Below, piece by piece: positions 8,143-19,922 of a stretch of DNA of 49,934 bases. This DNA is from Deltaproteobacteria bacterium PRO3 (GTDB lineage: Bacteria; UBA10199; DSSB01), in assembly GCA_030263375.1 (NCBI GenBank), contig SZOV01000012.1, positions 1 to 49,934 on the forward strand, in the 5' to 3' direction. Under the pieces are notes generated by a model. That model saw only the letters and a list, made by a program, of their open reading frames with translations, searched no databases and was not told the DNA's origin. The stretch's first letter is position 1; the number at the start of each line of letters is the position of its first letter. Both the position numbers and the translations under genes were made by a program.

Positions 8143-8973
8143 ATGTTCTATTCCCTGAAGACCTTGGTGGAAAGGCAAATCAAAATCATCAGCCGCGCCT
8201 GCCTGGAGGCGGAGCCCGCATACCGGCCCCTGATGAAACTCGCGACGCCCGAGCTCGCCCGCGCCTTGAGCCGGGGTTTTGCCGGCTTGCAGAGCGGCGG
8301 AGAGGTCAAGATCGCCGCGGCGGGGGCGGTGGCCTGGCAGGAAGGCCCCCTCGAGTCGGTTTCCGCGCGCCTGCGGGAATCCTCGCCGCTCTCGGCCGCG
8401 GATCGCGAGGGTTTCGAGACCTTCCTGGAGGAGATTCAATTCTCCGGCAAGGGCGGGTGGCGATTTCCAGAAACCAACCCCCTCACGCTTCAGGCCATCG
8501 ATTGGAGCCAAGAGATCCGGCAGGGGACCCTGCAAGACCTTGCCCGCGCCTCCGCCCGACAGGCCAAGAGCGAGGCCTTGAGCCAAAACGCCAGGGCCGA
8601 CCGCCTGGCCCACCTGCTCTTCCTGGCCCTGCGCTCGGGCAACATCTCGCTGGCCATGCTCCTCTTCAGCCACTTGGAGGCCGCCACCGCCAACGAGATC
8701 ACCACCTGTCTGATGGAAAAGGTCCAAAAAATGCAGGACAACAAGCGCAAGCTCGCCCAAGACATTCAAAACCAAAAGGACGACGCGCAGGGGAGCAAAA
8801 ATCTGCAGAAGATCAAGCTGGATATGGAACAGGTCAACGACGACATCTCGGTACTCCAGACTTTCATCCGGGACGTGGCCCAGAACAAGCAGGCCTCCCT
8901 GGAATTGGCCAATGCCTTCATTTCCAAAGAGCACGAGACGACGATGGCGATCGTGCGGTCGTTCGGCCGATAA
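8143..8973 (+). CDS. Helical coiled-coil protein, unknown; third gene of the sigma54 cluster
   Basis: A 276-residue protein with no signal peptide. Residues about 1-130 are mixed. Residues 160-185 hold a moderately hydrophobic helix (LAHLLFLALRSGNISLAMLLFSHLEA). Residues about 195-245 form a highly charged coiled coil (KVQKMQDNKRKLAQDIQNQK), and a final helix ends in MAIVRSFGR. I chose ATG 8143 because AAAGGAG at 8130-8136 is six bases upstream of it, while it abuts ATG 8137. I do not recognise the family. A hydrophobic helix followed by a coiled coil is also seen in T3SS translocators, but there is no sequence match to claim that. It lies just after a terminator, so a basal level of read-through is likely. 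Confidence 0.75.
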   Translation: MFYSLKTLVERQIKIISRACLEAEPAYRPLMKLATPELARALSRGFAGLQSGGEVKIAAAGAVAWQEGPLESVSARLRESSPLSAADREGFETFLEEIQFSGKGGWRFPETNPLTLQAIDWSQEIRQGTLQDLARASARQAKSEALSQNARADRLAHLLFLALRSGNISLAMLLFSHLEAATANEITTCLMEKVQKMQDNKRKLAQDIQNQKDDAQGSKNLQKIKLDMEQVNDDISVLQTFIRDVAQNKQASLELANAFISKEHETTMAIVRSFGR

Positions 8974-9015
8974 TTCGCGCCTGGAGTTCTACACCAAAAA
9001 AACATCCCCCTTGAA

Positions 9016-9029
9016 ATCCCTGCAGGGAT
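9016..9029. repeat. Perfect 14-base palindrome upstream of rpoZ
   Basis: ATCCCTGCAGGGAT is a perfect palindrome centred 59 bases before rpoZ. It lies between a possible -35 (TTGAAA, 9011-9016) and a possible -10 (CATATA, 9034-9039), so it would overlap the promoter spacer and could be an operator. It is AT/GC mixed and has no T-run, so it is not a terminator. Confidence 0.4.
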
Positions 9030-9081
9030 GCGCCATATAAGCGACCTCGGTTTTAAAAAAGTCCTTATATAAAGGTTATTT

Positions 9082-9291
9082 ATGGCCCGCGTCACCGTTG
9101 AAGACTGCCTGCAATTCATCGAAAACCGCTTTGCTCTCGTGCACTTAGCCGCGCGCCGCGTGCGCCAGCTGAGCAAGGGCAGCCACCGCCTCGTCCACAG
9201 CAAGAACAAGGACGTCGTGACCGCCCTGCGCGAGATCGCCGAAAACAAGGTCCGCGCCGTCAAACAATCCCTGCCCGAGAAGGTCGATTGA
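9082..9291 (+). CDS. rpoZ: RNA polymerase omega subunit
   Basis: Small subunit that helps assembly of core RNA polymerase by binding beta-prime. The 69 residues show the family pattern: an N-terminal [27 protein letters not shown] helix region (split here as [17 protein letters not shown] and AARRVRQL), then [18 protein letters not shown] 9082 follows an AAAGG site. It ends four bases before purC and is probably cotranscribed with it. The length fits short delta-type omega proteins. Confidence 0.92.
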   Translation: MARVTVEDCLQFIENRFALVHLAARRVRQLSKGSHRLVHSKNKDVVTALREIAENKVRAVKQSLPEKVD

Positions 9292-9295
9292 GCCC

Positions 9296-10177
9296 ATGAG
9301 CGAAGCCCTGCTGGAATCCCACTTGAAGAGCGTCCCGCTCCTGTTTCGCGGCAAGGTACGAGACATCTACGACTTGGGCGACGCCCTCTTGCTGGTCGCC
9401 AGCGACCGCATCTCGGCCTTCGACCACATCCTGCCCACGCCGATCCCGCGCAAGGGCGTGATCTTGACCCAGCTCTCAAACTTTTGGCTGAAAAAAACCG
9501 AGGCCCTGATCCCCAACCACAGCCTGTCCCGGGCCCTGAGCACCGTGACGAAAGATCCCGACGAATTGCGCCAGCTCGAGGGTCGCAGCGTCGTCGTCAA
9601 GAAGGCCAAGCCTTTGCCCGTCGAGCTGATTGTCCGCGGTTATTTAGTGGGAAGCGGCTGGGAAGAATACAAGAAGCAGGGCACCGTCTGCGGCCTCCCG
9701 CTGCCCGCCGGCATCCAGCAGGCCCAAAAGCTGCCCCAGCCGATCTTCACGCCCTCGACCAAGGCCCCCAAGGGCCAGCACGACGAAAACATCTCCTATG
9801 AGGAGATGGTGAAGCTGATCGGACCCGACTTGGCCGCCCAGGCCAGGGACATCTGCCTGAAAATTTACTCGACCGCCGCCGAATACGCCCTGAGCCGCGG
9901 CATCATCATCGCCGACACCAAGATCGAATTGGGCATTTACGAGGGGAAGCTGATCCTCATCGACGAATTGCTGACCCCGGATTCCTCGCGCTTCTGGCCG
10001 GCCGACCAATACCAGACCGGATCCAACCCGCCAAGCTACGACAAGCAGTTCGTCCGGGATTATCTCACGTCCATTAACTGGGATAAGAAATCCAATCCCC
10101 CCGCCCTGCCGGAGGATATCGTCCGCAAGACTGCGGAAAAATACCAAGAGGCGCTGGATCGTTTGACCCGCGCGTAA
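9296..10177 (+). CDS. purC: SAICAR synthetase (phosphoribosylaminoimidazole-succinocarboxamide synthase)
   Basis: Purine pathway enzyme joining aspartate to CAIR with ATP. The 293-residue length matches the larger PurC form. Visible conserved stretches are FRGKVRDIYDLG (nucleotide loop, about residues 18-29), LLVASDRISAFDHILPTPIP, VELIVRGYLVGSGWEEYKK (substrate site), and IIIADTKIELGIYEGKLILIDELLTPDSSRFW, quoted here in part: IADTKIELG and LIDELLTPDSSR. It follows rpoZ closely. After the stop there is an A-rich run and a palindromic repeat. Confidence 0.96.
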   Translation: MSEALLESHLKSVPLLFRGKVRDIYDLGDALLLVASDRISAFDHILPTPIPRKGVILTQLSNFWLKKTEALIPNHSLSRALSTVTKDPDELRQLEGRSVVVKKAKPLPVELIVRGYLVGSGWEEYKKQGTVCGLPLPAGIQQAQKLPQPIFTPSTKAPKGQHDENISYEEMVKLIGPDLAAQARDICLKIYSTAAEYALSRGIIIADTKIELGIYEGKLILIDELLTPDSSRFWPADQYQTGSNPPSYDKQFVRDYLTSINWDKKSNPPALPEDIVRKTAEKYQEALDRLTRA

Positions 10178-10209
10178 AAAAAATAATATTGGTACTTTTG
10201 GCCCAAAAT

Positions 10210-10238
10210 GTAAGGGGTCCTTCGCGAACGGCCCCTAC
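10210..10238. repeat. Palindromic extragenic element with GGGG/CCCC arms
   Basis: GTAAGGGG (10210-10217) pairs with CCCCTAC (10232-10238) around an internal TTCGCGAA palindrome. This resembles the short dispersed palindromes of the GTAGGGGCGA...TCGCCCCTAC kind seen between genes in many GC-rich genomes. It lies between the converging purC and spoVR genes and could help terminate both. Confidence 0.5.
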
Positions 10239-10297
10239 GGGTGCTGTGTTCAAGCCATGGAGTTGCGTGACCACCCAAGGACGAACCCAGGCCTCCG

Positions 10298-11797
10298 CTA
10301 CACTTCCCGATTCTTGTCCAATTCCTGATAACTCTTTCCGTCGTAGTACAGGATCTTCTCCCCACCGTCCACCAGGGTCTCGATGGCCACCGGGCGCTTC
10401 CACACGATATGCAGGTTTTTTAGGGTCTCCTCGGCGTAGTCCGGCCGCAGGTCGATCCCGTGATGCTCGTGCACCAGGTAAAGCTCGCCCCGGTTCTGGT
10501 AGTTGGCGTTGGTCACGCTGATGAAGGGCTGGCCGCGGTTGGTCAGGGCGTCGAGCAGCTTGCCCTTCACCGCCTTGAACTCGCGACTGGCGATCTCGTA
10601 GGCCTGCTTATTAGGGTTGTAGGCGAAGGTGAAGAGCTTGTGTTCCCGGCAGAAATCCTCGGTCAAGAAGGTGTCGATGAAGGTCAGGTCGGAATAGATC
10701 TTGCGGACCTCGAAGATCTTCTGCCGGCCTAGCCCCAAGTTTTTGTTCCATCGCTTCTTCTCGACCATGTCGTCGCAGTCCTCGTACTCCTTCCCGAACT
10801 TGCCCTTGTTCCACCGGTCCTCGATGTCCCGGTATAGCTCGATCCCGATCTTGTAGGGGTTGAGCCGTCCGGGCGAAGTGGCGAGGGTTCCCGAATGGTG
10901 GTCGGCATAGTCGATGAACTCGCTGGGCTTGAGCGCCCGCTGCGTCATGATGGTCGAGTGCCAGTATGAGGCCCAGCCCTCGTTCATGATCTTCGTCTGC
11001 ATCTGCGGCACGAAATAGTAGGCTTCCTCGCGGATGATCTCGAGGATGTCGCGCTGCCAGCGCTCCATGGGGGCGTTTTCGATCAGAAAGAGCAGGACGT
11101 CGCGCTCGGGACTCTCGGGGAAATTCTTCTTCTGCATCTTGGCTTCTTCCAGACGCAACCGCTGTTCTTCGAGGAACTCCTTGGGATTGATGAACTTGTC
11201 CATGTAGTCCTTGCTTTTCAGCTTGGACACCAAGGGACGCTCGCCGTTCTCCCCCGAGAGATCGTCCTCGACCGGCCGGCGACGCCGGATGCCCGCGGCG
11301 TGGGTGTCGATAAGATTCTCCAGGCTAAGGGCGACGTCGATGAAGTTCTCGACCGCCTCCATCCCGTGCTTGTCGATCATCTTCTTGACGCGGGTCTTGT
11401 GATTGGCCATCTCGTCCATCATCTTGCGGTTCGTCTGGCCGAAATAGATGTTGTTCTTGAAAAAATCGGAGTGCCCGTAGACGTGGGCCATGACCAGCTT
11501 CTGGTCGACCTCGGCGTTGGAATGCAGCAGGTAGGCGTAGGAGGGATCGTTGTTGATCACCATCTCGTAGATCTTGGAAAGGCCGTAGGCATAGGACTTC
11601 GAGAGCTGCTCATATTCCATGCCGAAGCGCCAGTGCGGATAGCGGTTGGGAAAGCCGCCGTAGGCCGCAACCATGTTGATCTGGTTCCAGTCCAGCACCT
11701 CGAAGATGACGGGAAAATAATCCAGTCCGTACTCTTTGGCGTAGCCCTCGACCTCGCGGCGGATCGCTTCCAATTCGGGGGTGAGCCGCGTGCTCAT
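10298..11797 (-). CDS. ycgB: SpoVR/YcgB family protein
   Basis: A 499-residue cytoplasmic protein of the SpoVR family, which in enterobacteria is the third member of the starvation-induced yeaG-yeaH-ycgB group. Family stretches include [93 protein letters not shown] and [21 protein letters not shown] (first 20). Several conserved His, Glu and Asp residues could bind metal, but the reaction is unknown. It is separated by three bases from the upstream DUF444 gene and by the same strand from prkA, so one operon is likely. Confidence 0.94.
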   Translation of the reverse strand: MSTRLTPELEAIRREVEGYAKEYGLDYFPVIFEVLDWNQINMVAAYGGFPNRYPHWRFGMEYEQLSKSYAYGLSKIYEMVINNDPSYAYLLHSNAEVDQKLVMAHVYGHSDFFKNNIYFGQTNRKMMDEMANHKTRVKKMIDKHGMEAVENFIDVALSLENLIDTHAAGIRRRRPVEDDLSGENGERPLVSKLKSKDYMDKFINPKEFLEEQRLRLEEAKMQKKNFPESPERDVLLFLIENAPMERWQRDILEIIREEAYYFVPQMQTKIMNEGWASYWHSTIMTQRALKPSEFIDYADHHSGTLATSPGRLNPYKIGIELYRDIEDRWNKGKFGKEYEDCDDMVEKKRWNKNLGLGRQKIFEVRKIYSDLTFIDTFLTEDFCREHKLFTFAYNPNKQAYEIASREFKAVKGKLLDALTNRGQPFISVTNANYQNRGELYLVHEHHGIDLRPDYAEETLKNLHIVWKRPVAIETLVDGGEKILYYDGKSYQELDKNREV

Positions 11798-11800
11798 GCC

Positions 11801-12917
<1,117 letters not shown>

Positions 12918-12919
<2 letters not shown>

Positions 12920-13000
12920 GTGTTGAAGTACCTAAGTACCGAAGTGTCTAAGTTTCTATTGTCCTATCCATCCAACTTAAGCACTTGGACACTTAAGCAC

Positions 13001-13013
<13 letters not shown>
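12918..13013. repeat. Octamer repeat in inverted arrangement between prkA and yeaH
   Basis: Five perfect-period octamers AAGTNNNN cover 12918-12957 (AAGTGTTG, AAGTACCT, AAGTACCG, AAGTGTCT, AAGTTTCT). After 16 bases, five octamers of the opposite sense, [CA]ACTTNNN, cover 12974-13013 (AACTTAAG, CACTTGGA, CACTTAAG, CACTTACG, CACTTCCT). The two halves can pair, for example AAGTGTCTAAGT with ACTTAAGCACTT at 10 of 12 positions. The element lies in the operon gap and runs over the 3' end of prkA and the first base pairs of yeaH. Confidence 0.8.
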
Positions 13014-15073
<2,060 letters not shown>

Positions 15074-15211
15074 AGCACAGCCTCCTCTTTCTTTCCGATG
15101 AAGCGACGGACGTTTGGCTCCCTTGCGGGCAACGAATTATCGAATTGTCAAAGCAGGTCCAGCCATCCAAATGAGGGAGAGGTGACACAACGCAGCGTAT
15201 TCCCTAGGCAA

Positions 15212-15239
15212 ATTATAGCATGCCCGGGAGACCGCGCAA
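15212..15239 (-). promoter_or_regulatory. Sigma70/sigmaS-type promoter of the prkA operon
   Basis: On the minus strand, TTGCGC (15234-15239) and a perfect TATAAT (15212-15217) are separated by 16 bases. Transcription would begin near 15205 and give a leader of about 130 bases before prkA. The operon is often sigmaS dependent elsewhere; the CATGCTATAATT context is compatible with either factor. Confidence 0.6.
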
Positions 15240-15265
15240 TGTAATAGTTTGGCGGGTCTAAAGAA

Positions 15266-16171
15266 TCATTTTTCGATCAGATCTTTTTCGTTGGTCGCGA
15301 GGGTCGCGCGGATGACGGTGCGCAATAGTTTATTACGGTTCGCTTTTCCAAGCAAGGTCATCAGGTCGTAGTAGACCGTGGGGTCGTTGATCAGGCCGCC
15401 GACGCTGCCCTCGCCCTTCGCGATCGTGGTGCTGATCGAGTCGAAATTTTTGGAGGCCGACTTAAGATTTTCGGCGGTCTGCGAGAAGGCCTTGCCGATG
15501 TCCTTGCGCACCGGATCGTAGATCAGGGCGTGGAGCATGCCGCGGCCCGACTGGACCTGCTGGACCACCGACTGGGCCGTCTTGGTCAGGCGGGAAAGGT
15601 CCTTCACGATCTCCTTGCCCTCCGTGTCGTAGATCAGGGCATGGACCATGCCCTCCTTGGTCTTCACGTCGTCGACCAGTCCGTTGATGTTCTTGGAAAG
15701 CTTGTTGATGTTGTCGAGCAGCTCGGTGCCGCGATCCGAAATCGCCTCGAGCGAGAGACCTTCCTTGATCTTGAGGGTCTCGCCCTCCTTCAGCTCGGCG
15801 TAATCGGGGCTTCCCATACTGATAAAGATCGCCTTGTCGCCCAAAAGACCCTGCGTTGTGACGCTGGCCTGGCTGTCCTCGCGGATCCGGTCTTGGTACT
15901 GCTTCTGGATGAGCAGCTTGACGATGACCTCCCGCTGGTTCAGATCTTTGGGAAAGACGATCTGGTCCACCTTGCCCACTTGGATGCCCGCCAGGAAAAC
16001 CGGTGCGTCCAAGCGCAGCCCGCTGATATCCTTGAAGCGACCGTAGAGATAGTATTGCCGGGAGAGAAAGGCGAATCCGCCGCCCAAGAGGAAAATGACC
16101 ACCATCGAAAGCGCCAGTCCGATGAAGACAAAGACGCCGACGCGAACTTGCTGGGAGGTTTTGACTTTCAT
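15266..16171 (-). CDS. mlaD: MlaD-like MCE-domain protein
   Basis: Periplasmic substrate-binding ring subunit of a phospholipid ABC transporter of the Mla type. The 301-residue protein has an N-terminal membrane anchor (about residues 11-31, VGVFVFIGLALSMVVIFLLG) and one MCE domain (about 38-115) with typical FKDISGLRLDAPVFLAGIQVGKVDQI (in part FKDISGLRLDAPVFLAG) and VTTQGLLGDKAIFISMG. The C-terminal 180 residues are a helical extension with the repeated phrases GMVHALIYDTEGKEI and GMLHALIYDPVRKDI, about 40 residues apart, which would form the long helical stalk of such proteins. It is encoded two bases after mlaF, in one operon. Confidence 0.92.
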   Translation of the reverse strand: MKVKTSQQVRVGVFVFIGLALSMVVIFLLGGGFAFLSRQYYLYGRFKDISGLRLDAPVFLAGIQVGKVDQIVFPKDLNQREVIVKLLIQKQYQDRIREDSQASVTTQGLLGDKAIFISMGSPDYAELKEGETLKIKEGLSLEAISDRGTELLDNINKLSKNINGLVDDVKTKEGMVHALIYDTEGKEIVKDLSRLTKTAQSVVQQVQSGRGMLHALIYDPVRKDIGKAFSQTAENLKSASKNFDSISTTIAKGEGSVGGLINDPTVYYDLMTLLGKANRNKLLRTVIRATLATNEKDLIEK

Positions 16172-16173
16172 GG

Positions 16174-16917
16174 CTATTCCCCGATCTGTCCGGAGATGAA
16201 CTTCCGGACGACTTCGTTGGTGGAACGATCGACTTCCGCCTTCGTTCCCACGAATTCGATTTTCTTGTCGTAAAGCAAGGCCAGGCGGTCGCTGACCTTG
16301 AAGGCGCTCGCCATGTCGTGAGTCACGACGATGGAGGTCACCTTGAAACGCTTCTGCAGGTCCAAAATCAGGTCGTTGATCCGATTGGTGTTGGTCGGAT
16401 CCAGGCCCGTGGTCGGCTCATCGTAGAGGATGACCTCGGGATCGGTGGCGATGGCGCGAGCCAGGGCCACGCGCTTTTTCATGCCGCCGGAGAGATCCGA
16501 GGGCATCATGTCGGCGGTGTCGGGCAGGCCGATGACCTCGAGCTTCTCGTGGACGATCTTCGCGATCTTTTCCTCGCTGTAGTCCTTGAAATGCTCGTAA
16601 AGCGGATAGGCCACGTTGTCGAACACCGTCATCGAGTCGAACAGGGCCCCGCCTTGAAAAAGCATCCCCACCCGCTTGCGGACGCCGATCAATTGATCCT
16701 CGTCGATTTTAAGCACATCCTCGCCGTCGAAGAAGATCTCGCCGGAGTCCGGCCGCATCAGGACCAGCAGCAGCTTGAGCATGACGCTTTTGCCCGTCCC
16801 CGAACCCCCGATGATGGTGATCGTCTCGCCCCTGAAGATGTCGAGGTTCAGGTCGGTGTAAATCACCTTTTCATCAAAGGACTTCTTAATATGTTGGAAG
16901 CGGATAAAGGCGTCCAT
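16174..16917 (-). CDS. mlaF: MlaF-like ABC transporter ATPase
   Basis: Cytoplasmic ATP-binding subunit powering lipid movement by the MlaE/MlaD complex. The 247 residues contain Walker A GGSGTGKS (37-44), the Q-loop region RVGMLFQGGALFDSMTVFDN, the signature LSGGMKKRVALARAI, Walker B VILYDEPTTGLDP, and the switch histidine in SIVVTHDMASAF. The stretch GALFDSMTV is characteristic of Mla/Ttg2 ATPases. It lies between mlaE and mlaD with gaps of 7 and 2 bases. Confidence 0.95.
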   Translation of the reverse strand: MDAFIRFQHIKKSFDEKVIYTDLNLDIFRGETITIIGGSGTGKSVMLKLLLVLMRPDSGEIFFDGEDVLKIDEDQLIGVRKRVGMLFQGGALFDSMTVFDNVAYPLYEHFKDYSEEKIAKIVHEKLEVIGLPDTADMMPSDLSGGMKKRVALARAIATDPEVILYDEPTTGLDPTNTNRINDLILDLQKRFKVTSIVVTHDMASAFKVSDRLALLYDKKIEFVGTKAEVDRSTNEVVRKFISGQIGE

Positions 16918-16924
16918 GCGTGGC

Positions 16925-17734
16925 CTAGAACAGCAAAAACAGCTTGGTTAGAAAGAAGTCCGAGACGAAGATGCAGATCGAGCTGTAGACCACCGACAGG
17001 GTCGTAGAGCGGCCGACGCCCTCGGTGCCGCCCGTCGTGATCAAGCCCTGGTAACAGGCGATGATGCCGATGAAGAACCCGAAGAAAAAGGTCTTCGCGA
17101 TCCCGCTGCCGAAGTCGATCATCTGGACGGTGGTCGTAATCTGGTTGAGATAGTACCGCGCGCCGACGCCGGTGTCCGCGGTGGTGATGATCATGCCGCC
17201 GATGATCCCGATAAAGTCGGCGATGACGGTGAGGATGGGCGCGCAGAGCGTGGTGGCCACGACGCGCGGCACCACCAGCCTCTGGATGGGGTTGGCGCCC
17301 ATCGCCTCGACGGCGGAGACTTGCTCGGTGACCTTCATCGACCCCAGCTCGGCGGTGATGCCGGCGCCGACGCGCGCCGCGATCATCAGCGAAGTGAGCA
17401 CCGGTCCCAACTCGCGGGTGATGGCGATGCCGATGATCTGCCCGGTGTAGAGTTGCAGGCCGAAGCGCTTGAGGCCGACGATGAACTGCACCGCCAAGAC
17501 CAAGCCGGTAAACAGGGCGATCAGGTTGGTGAGCGAGGCCGACTTGATGCCGACCTCCTCGAATTGCTTGACGGTCTCGCCCAGGGGAAAGGACTTGCGC
17601 ACCAAGGTCTTGAAAAAGACCGCGGCCAGCTTGGCGACCCCGCCCAGGTAGTCCATCAAATCAAGGAAGCCCCCGCCCGCCTTGGCGAAGACCTGCCCCA
17701 GCCCGGAAATCCGCATGGAAGCCGATTCAGCCAT
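16925..17734 (-). CDS. mlaE: MlaE-like ABC permease
   Basis: Inner-membrane permease of the Mla lipid-transport system. The 269-residue protein has five to six membrane segments and the family stretches SLTNLIALFTGLVLAVQF, GIAITRELGPVLTSLMIAAR, AELGSMKVTEQVSAVEAMG and NPIQRLVVPRVVATTLCAP, which form the conserved coupling and pore region. First gene of mlaE-mlaF-mlaD after the lipoprotein gene. MlaB (STAS) and MlaC (periplasmic carrier) are not found here. Confidence 0.95.
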   Translation of the reverse strand: MAESASMRISGLGQVFAKAGGGFLDLMDYLGGVAKLAAVFFKTLVRKSFPLGETVKQFEEVGIKSASLTNLIALFTGLVLAVQFIVGLKRFGLQLYTGQIIGIAITRELGPVLTSLMIAARVGAGITAELGSMKVTEQVSAVEAMGANPIQRLVVPRVVATTLCAPILTVIADFIGIIGGMIITTADTGVGARYYLNQITTTVQMIDFGSGIAKTFFFGFFIGIIACYQGLITTGGTEGVGRSTTLSVVYSSICIFVSDFFLTKLFLLF

Positions 17735-17737
17735 AAC

Positions 17738-18280
17738 CTAGATCTCCCCTGTGAATTGGAAGCCCTGAAAGAAAGCCTCGAAGTCGGGAAGCGCCGCCGC
17801 GAATTTTTCCGGCGGGCTGACCAGGTAGAAATCGAAGAGGCACCAGTCCTTCTTCAAGACCACCGTCTCGATGCGCACGGGAACCCCGTCGAGGGTGGCC
17901 TTCAGCGAGGTGCGCAGCGCCCCCCGGTCGGCCATCATGAAGGGCGTCTGTTTCTCGATCTTGATGTCCTGGAGCCCCGCGAACAGGTGGCCGGTGAGGG
18001 CGTTGAGCGGGGCATCGTCGAAGGCCTGGTCGCAAAAGGCATCCGTGCTGATGGTACTGCCCAGGGCGTCGTTGCGGAAGTTGATCGCGGCGATGCCGAG
18101 CTTGATCCGGTACCAATCGGCGGACAGAGGCCCGACGTCGTAATACCCCTTCTTGGTGATCACCCGGCCGGGCTTGTAATCGACGACCTTTCCGGTCTTC
18201 TTCACCCCGCCGAAGCAGGCCAGGAGGGCCAGGGCGAGGAAGGGGGCCGCATATTGGGCGCATTTTCGGAGGCGGAACAT
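17738..18280 (-). CDS. Lipoprotein of unknown function heading the mla operon
   Basis: A 180-residue predicted lipoprotein. After a basic start (MFRLRKCAQ) comes a hydrophobic stretch and a lipobox LLAC with Cys at residue 22. The mature part is beta-rich by composition, with a hydrophobic tail ending in FFQGFQFTGEI. ATG 18280 was chosen over an upstream in-frame ATG because it places the signal peptide directly at the start. It lies three bases before mlaE on the same strand, so it probably works with that transporter, perhaps as an outer-membrane partner. No family match recognised. Confidence 0.78.
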   Translation of the reverse strand: MFRLRKCAQYAAPFLALALLACFGGVKKTGKVVDYKPGRVITKKGYYDVGPLSADWYRIKLGIAAINFRNDALGSTISTDAFCDQAFDDAPLNALTGHLFAGLQDIKIEKQTPFMMADRGALRTSLKATLDGVPVRIETVVLKKDWCLFDFYLVSPPEKFAAALPDFEAFFQGFQFTGEI

Positions 18281-18372
18281 GGCGGGCAAGCTACACAAAG
18301 CCTTGATATTTGGCAACAAAACCCTCAAAAAAGGTGCTCGTCCCCGGACGCGAATCCTTTGGAATAAGACCC

Positions 18373-19086
18373 ATGAGCCCCATGTCGGAACGCCTCGATG
18401 AAATCCACCAACGCCTCGCGGCCGCGACCGCCCGCTCCGGACGCGAGCCCGGAGCGGTCCGACTCTTAGCCGTCTCGAAGGGCCAGAGCCCGGAGCGGAT
18501 CCTCGAGCTCGCGTCCCGCGGCCAGCGGGATTTCGGCGAAAATTACGTCCAAGAGTGGCTGGAAAAACGCGCCCGCGTCGCCGCCCTCGACCCCGAGCTG
18601 GCGGCGACCCTCCGCTGGCACTTCATTGGACACCTGCAGAGCAACAAGGCCGCCCAGATCGCCGGCCAGGTCTTCCTGCTGCACAGCGTGGACTCGCTGA
18701 AGCTGGCCCGCAAGCTCTCCGCCGTCTGCCAGTCCCGCGGCGCGACGCAACCCGCCTTGCTCGAGGTCAACCTCGGGGGGGAAGCGAGCAAGGGCGGCCT
18801 CGAGGCCGGTGCCTTACTCCGCGAGCTCCGCGACTACGCGGCCCTGCCCGGCCTCGCCTGGCGCGGCCTGATGGCGATCCCACCGGCCCTCGAACCCGCC
18901 GAGGCCGTCCGCCCCTATTTCCGCCGGCTGAAATCCCTGCTTGACGAATGCAACCGGACGGGCTTCTTTCAGGACCCCATGACGGAGCTCTCGATGGGCA
19001 TGAGCCAGGATTTCGAGGTCGCCGTCGAAGAAGGAGCGACCTGGGTGCGGGTCGGCACCGCACTGTTCGGACCGAGACAACCATGA
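18373..19086 (+). CDS. yggS: YggS-family PLP-homeostasis protein
   Basis: Pyridoxal-5'-phosphate-binding protein that controls cellular PLP levels; no catalysis is known. The 237-residue protein has the PLP-binding lysine in LLAVSKGQSPERI (Lys36), then DFGENYVQEWLEK, LRWHFIGHLQSNKA, LLHSVDSLKLARKL, the cofactor phosphate region LEVNLGGEASKGG, and LSMGMSQDFEVAVEEGATWVRVGTALFG at the end (first part LSMGMSQDFEVAVEEGATWV). The alternative ATG at 18382 would shorten it by three codons. The stop overlaps the proC start as ATGA. Confidence 0.93.
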   Translation: MSPMSERLDEIHQRLAAATARSGREPGAVRLLAVSKGQSPERILELASRGQRDFGENYVQEWLEKRARVAALDPELAATLRWHFIGHLQSNKAAQIAGQVFLLHSVDSLKLARKLSAVCQSRGATQPALLEVNLGGEASKGGLEAGALLRELRDYAALPGLAWRGLMAIPPALEPAEAVRPYFRRLKSLLDECNRTGFFQDPMTELSMGMSQDFEVAVEEGATWVRVGTALFGPRQP

Positions 19087-19922
19087 AACTGAAATCCAAA
19101 TACCGCTACGGCTTCATCGGCATCGGCAAGATGGCCCAAGCCATCCTGGGTAGCATGCTGCGCGCGGGCCTCGCCAAGCCCTCGGAGGTGCTGGTCTCCG
19201 ACCCTTCCGCCACCACCCTGCGCGAGGCCGCGCGGCGTTTCCGCGTCGCGACGACCGTCGAAAATGCCGAGGTCGCGAAGCGCTGCGAGTGGATCTGGCT
19301 CGGCACCAAGCCCTTCCATGCCGCGGAGGTGCTGAGGGGCATCTCTCCGGACCTGCGCAAGGGCCAAACCCTGCTCTCGATGATGGCGGGCGTCTCCACG
19401 CGAAGCCTGCGGCGTTGGGCGGGCCCCGCACCCGCGCTGGTCCGCTTCATGCCCAACACCCCCGCCCTGCTGGGCGCCGGGGCCACCGGCGTATATTTCG
19501 CCGCCGGAATCCCTCCCACGCTTCGCAAACGCGCGGAAAAGATCTTCGCGGCCATGGGGAAATACATCGCGGTTCCGCGGGAGGCCCTGCTCGACGGCGT
19601 CACGGGCCTGAGCGGTAGCGGTCCGGCCTTCGTTTATCTGGTCGCCCTGGGCCTGATCGAAGGCGGACGACGCGCGGGGCTGAAGCCGGATCAGGCCAAG
19701 GCCCTCGCCGTTCAAACCCTGTTGGGGGCCTCGCGGATGCTAGCCGAGTCGGGCCAAGCACCGGAAACCTTGATCCAGCATGTCGCCACCAAGGGCGGCA
19801 CCACCGAGGCGGGCCTAAAGGTCTTGGAGGATCGCGGCCTGCGGGCCATCCTCGCCGAGGCCGTGGCCGCCGCGACCCGGCGGGCCGCCGAAATTCGGGA
19901 GCAAAACGAATGTACCCGCTAG
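19083..19922 (+). CDS. proC: Pyrroline-5-carboxylate reductase
   Basis: Last step of proline synthesis: NAD(P)H reduction of pyrroline-5-carboxylate. The 279-residue protein has the Rossmann motif FIGIGKMAQAILGSMLRAG (residues about 10-28), VRFMPNTPALLGAGATGVYF, the dimer-interface and active-site stretch GVTGLSGSGPAFVYLVALGLIEGG (in part LSGSGPAFVYLVALGLIEGG), and GGTTEAGLKVLED near the end, where relatives have PGGTTIAGL (here KGGTTEAGL). Translation is coupled to yggS through ATGA. Confidence 0.94.
   Translation: MKLKSKYRYGFIGIGKMAQAILGSMLRAGLAKPSEVLVSDPSATTLREAARRFRVATTVENAEVAKRCEWIWLGTKPFHAAEVLRGISPDLRKGQTLLSMMAGVSTRSLRRWAGPAPALVRFMPNTPALLGAGATGVYFAAGIPPTLRKRAEKIFAAMGKYIAVPREALLDGVTGLSGSGPAFVYLVALGLIEGGRRAGLKPDQAKALAVQTLLGASRMLAESGQAPETLIQHVATKGGTTEAGLKVLEDRGLRAILAEAVAAATRRAAEIREQNECTR

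Noticed and set aside
8966-8973. GCCGATAA at the end of the 8143-8973 gene
   Set aside because: No -35 partner at any reasonable spacing, and it lies inside codons at the stop; chance.
10210-10297. Possible tRNA or small RNA remnant after purC
   Set aside because: No acceptor stem, TTC loop or CCA arrangement could be found; the structure is a short palindromic repeat plus an ordinary spacer.
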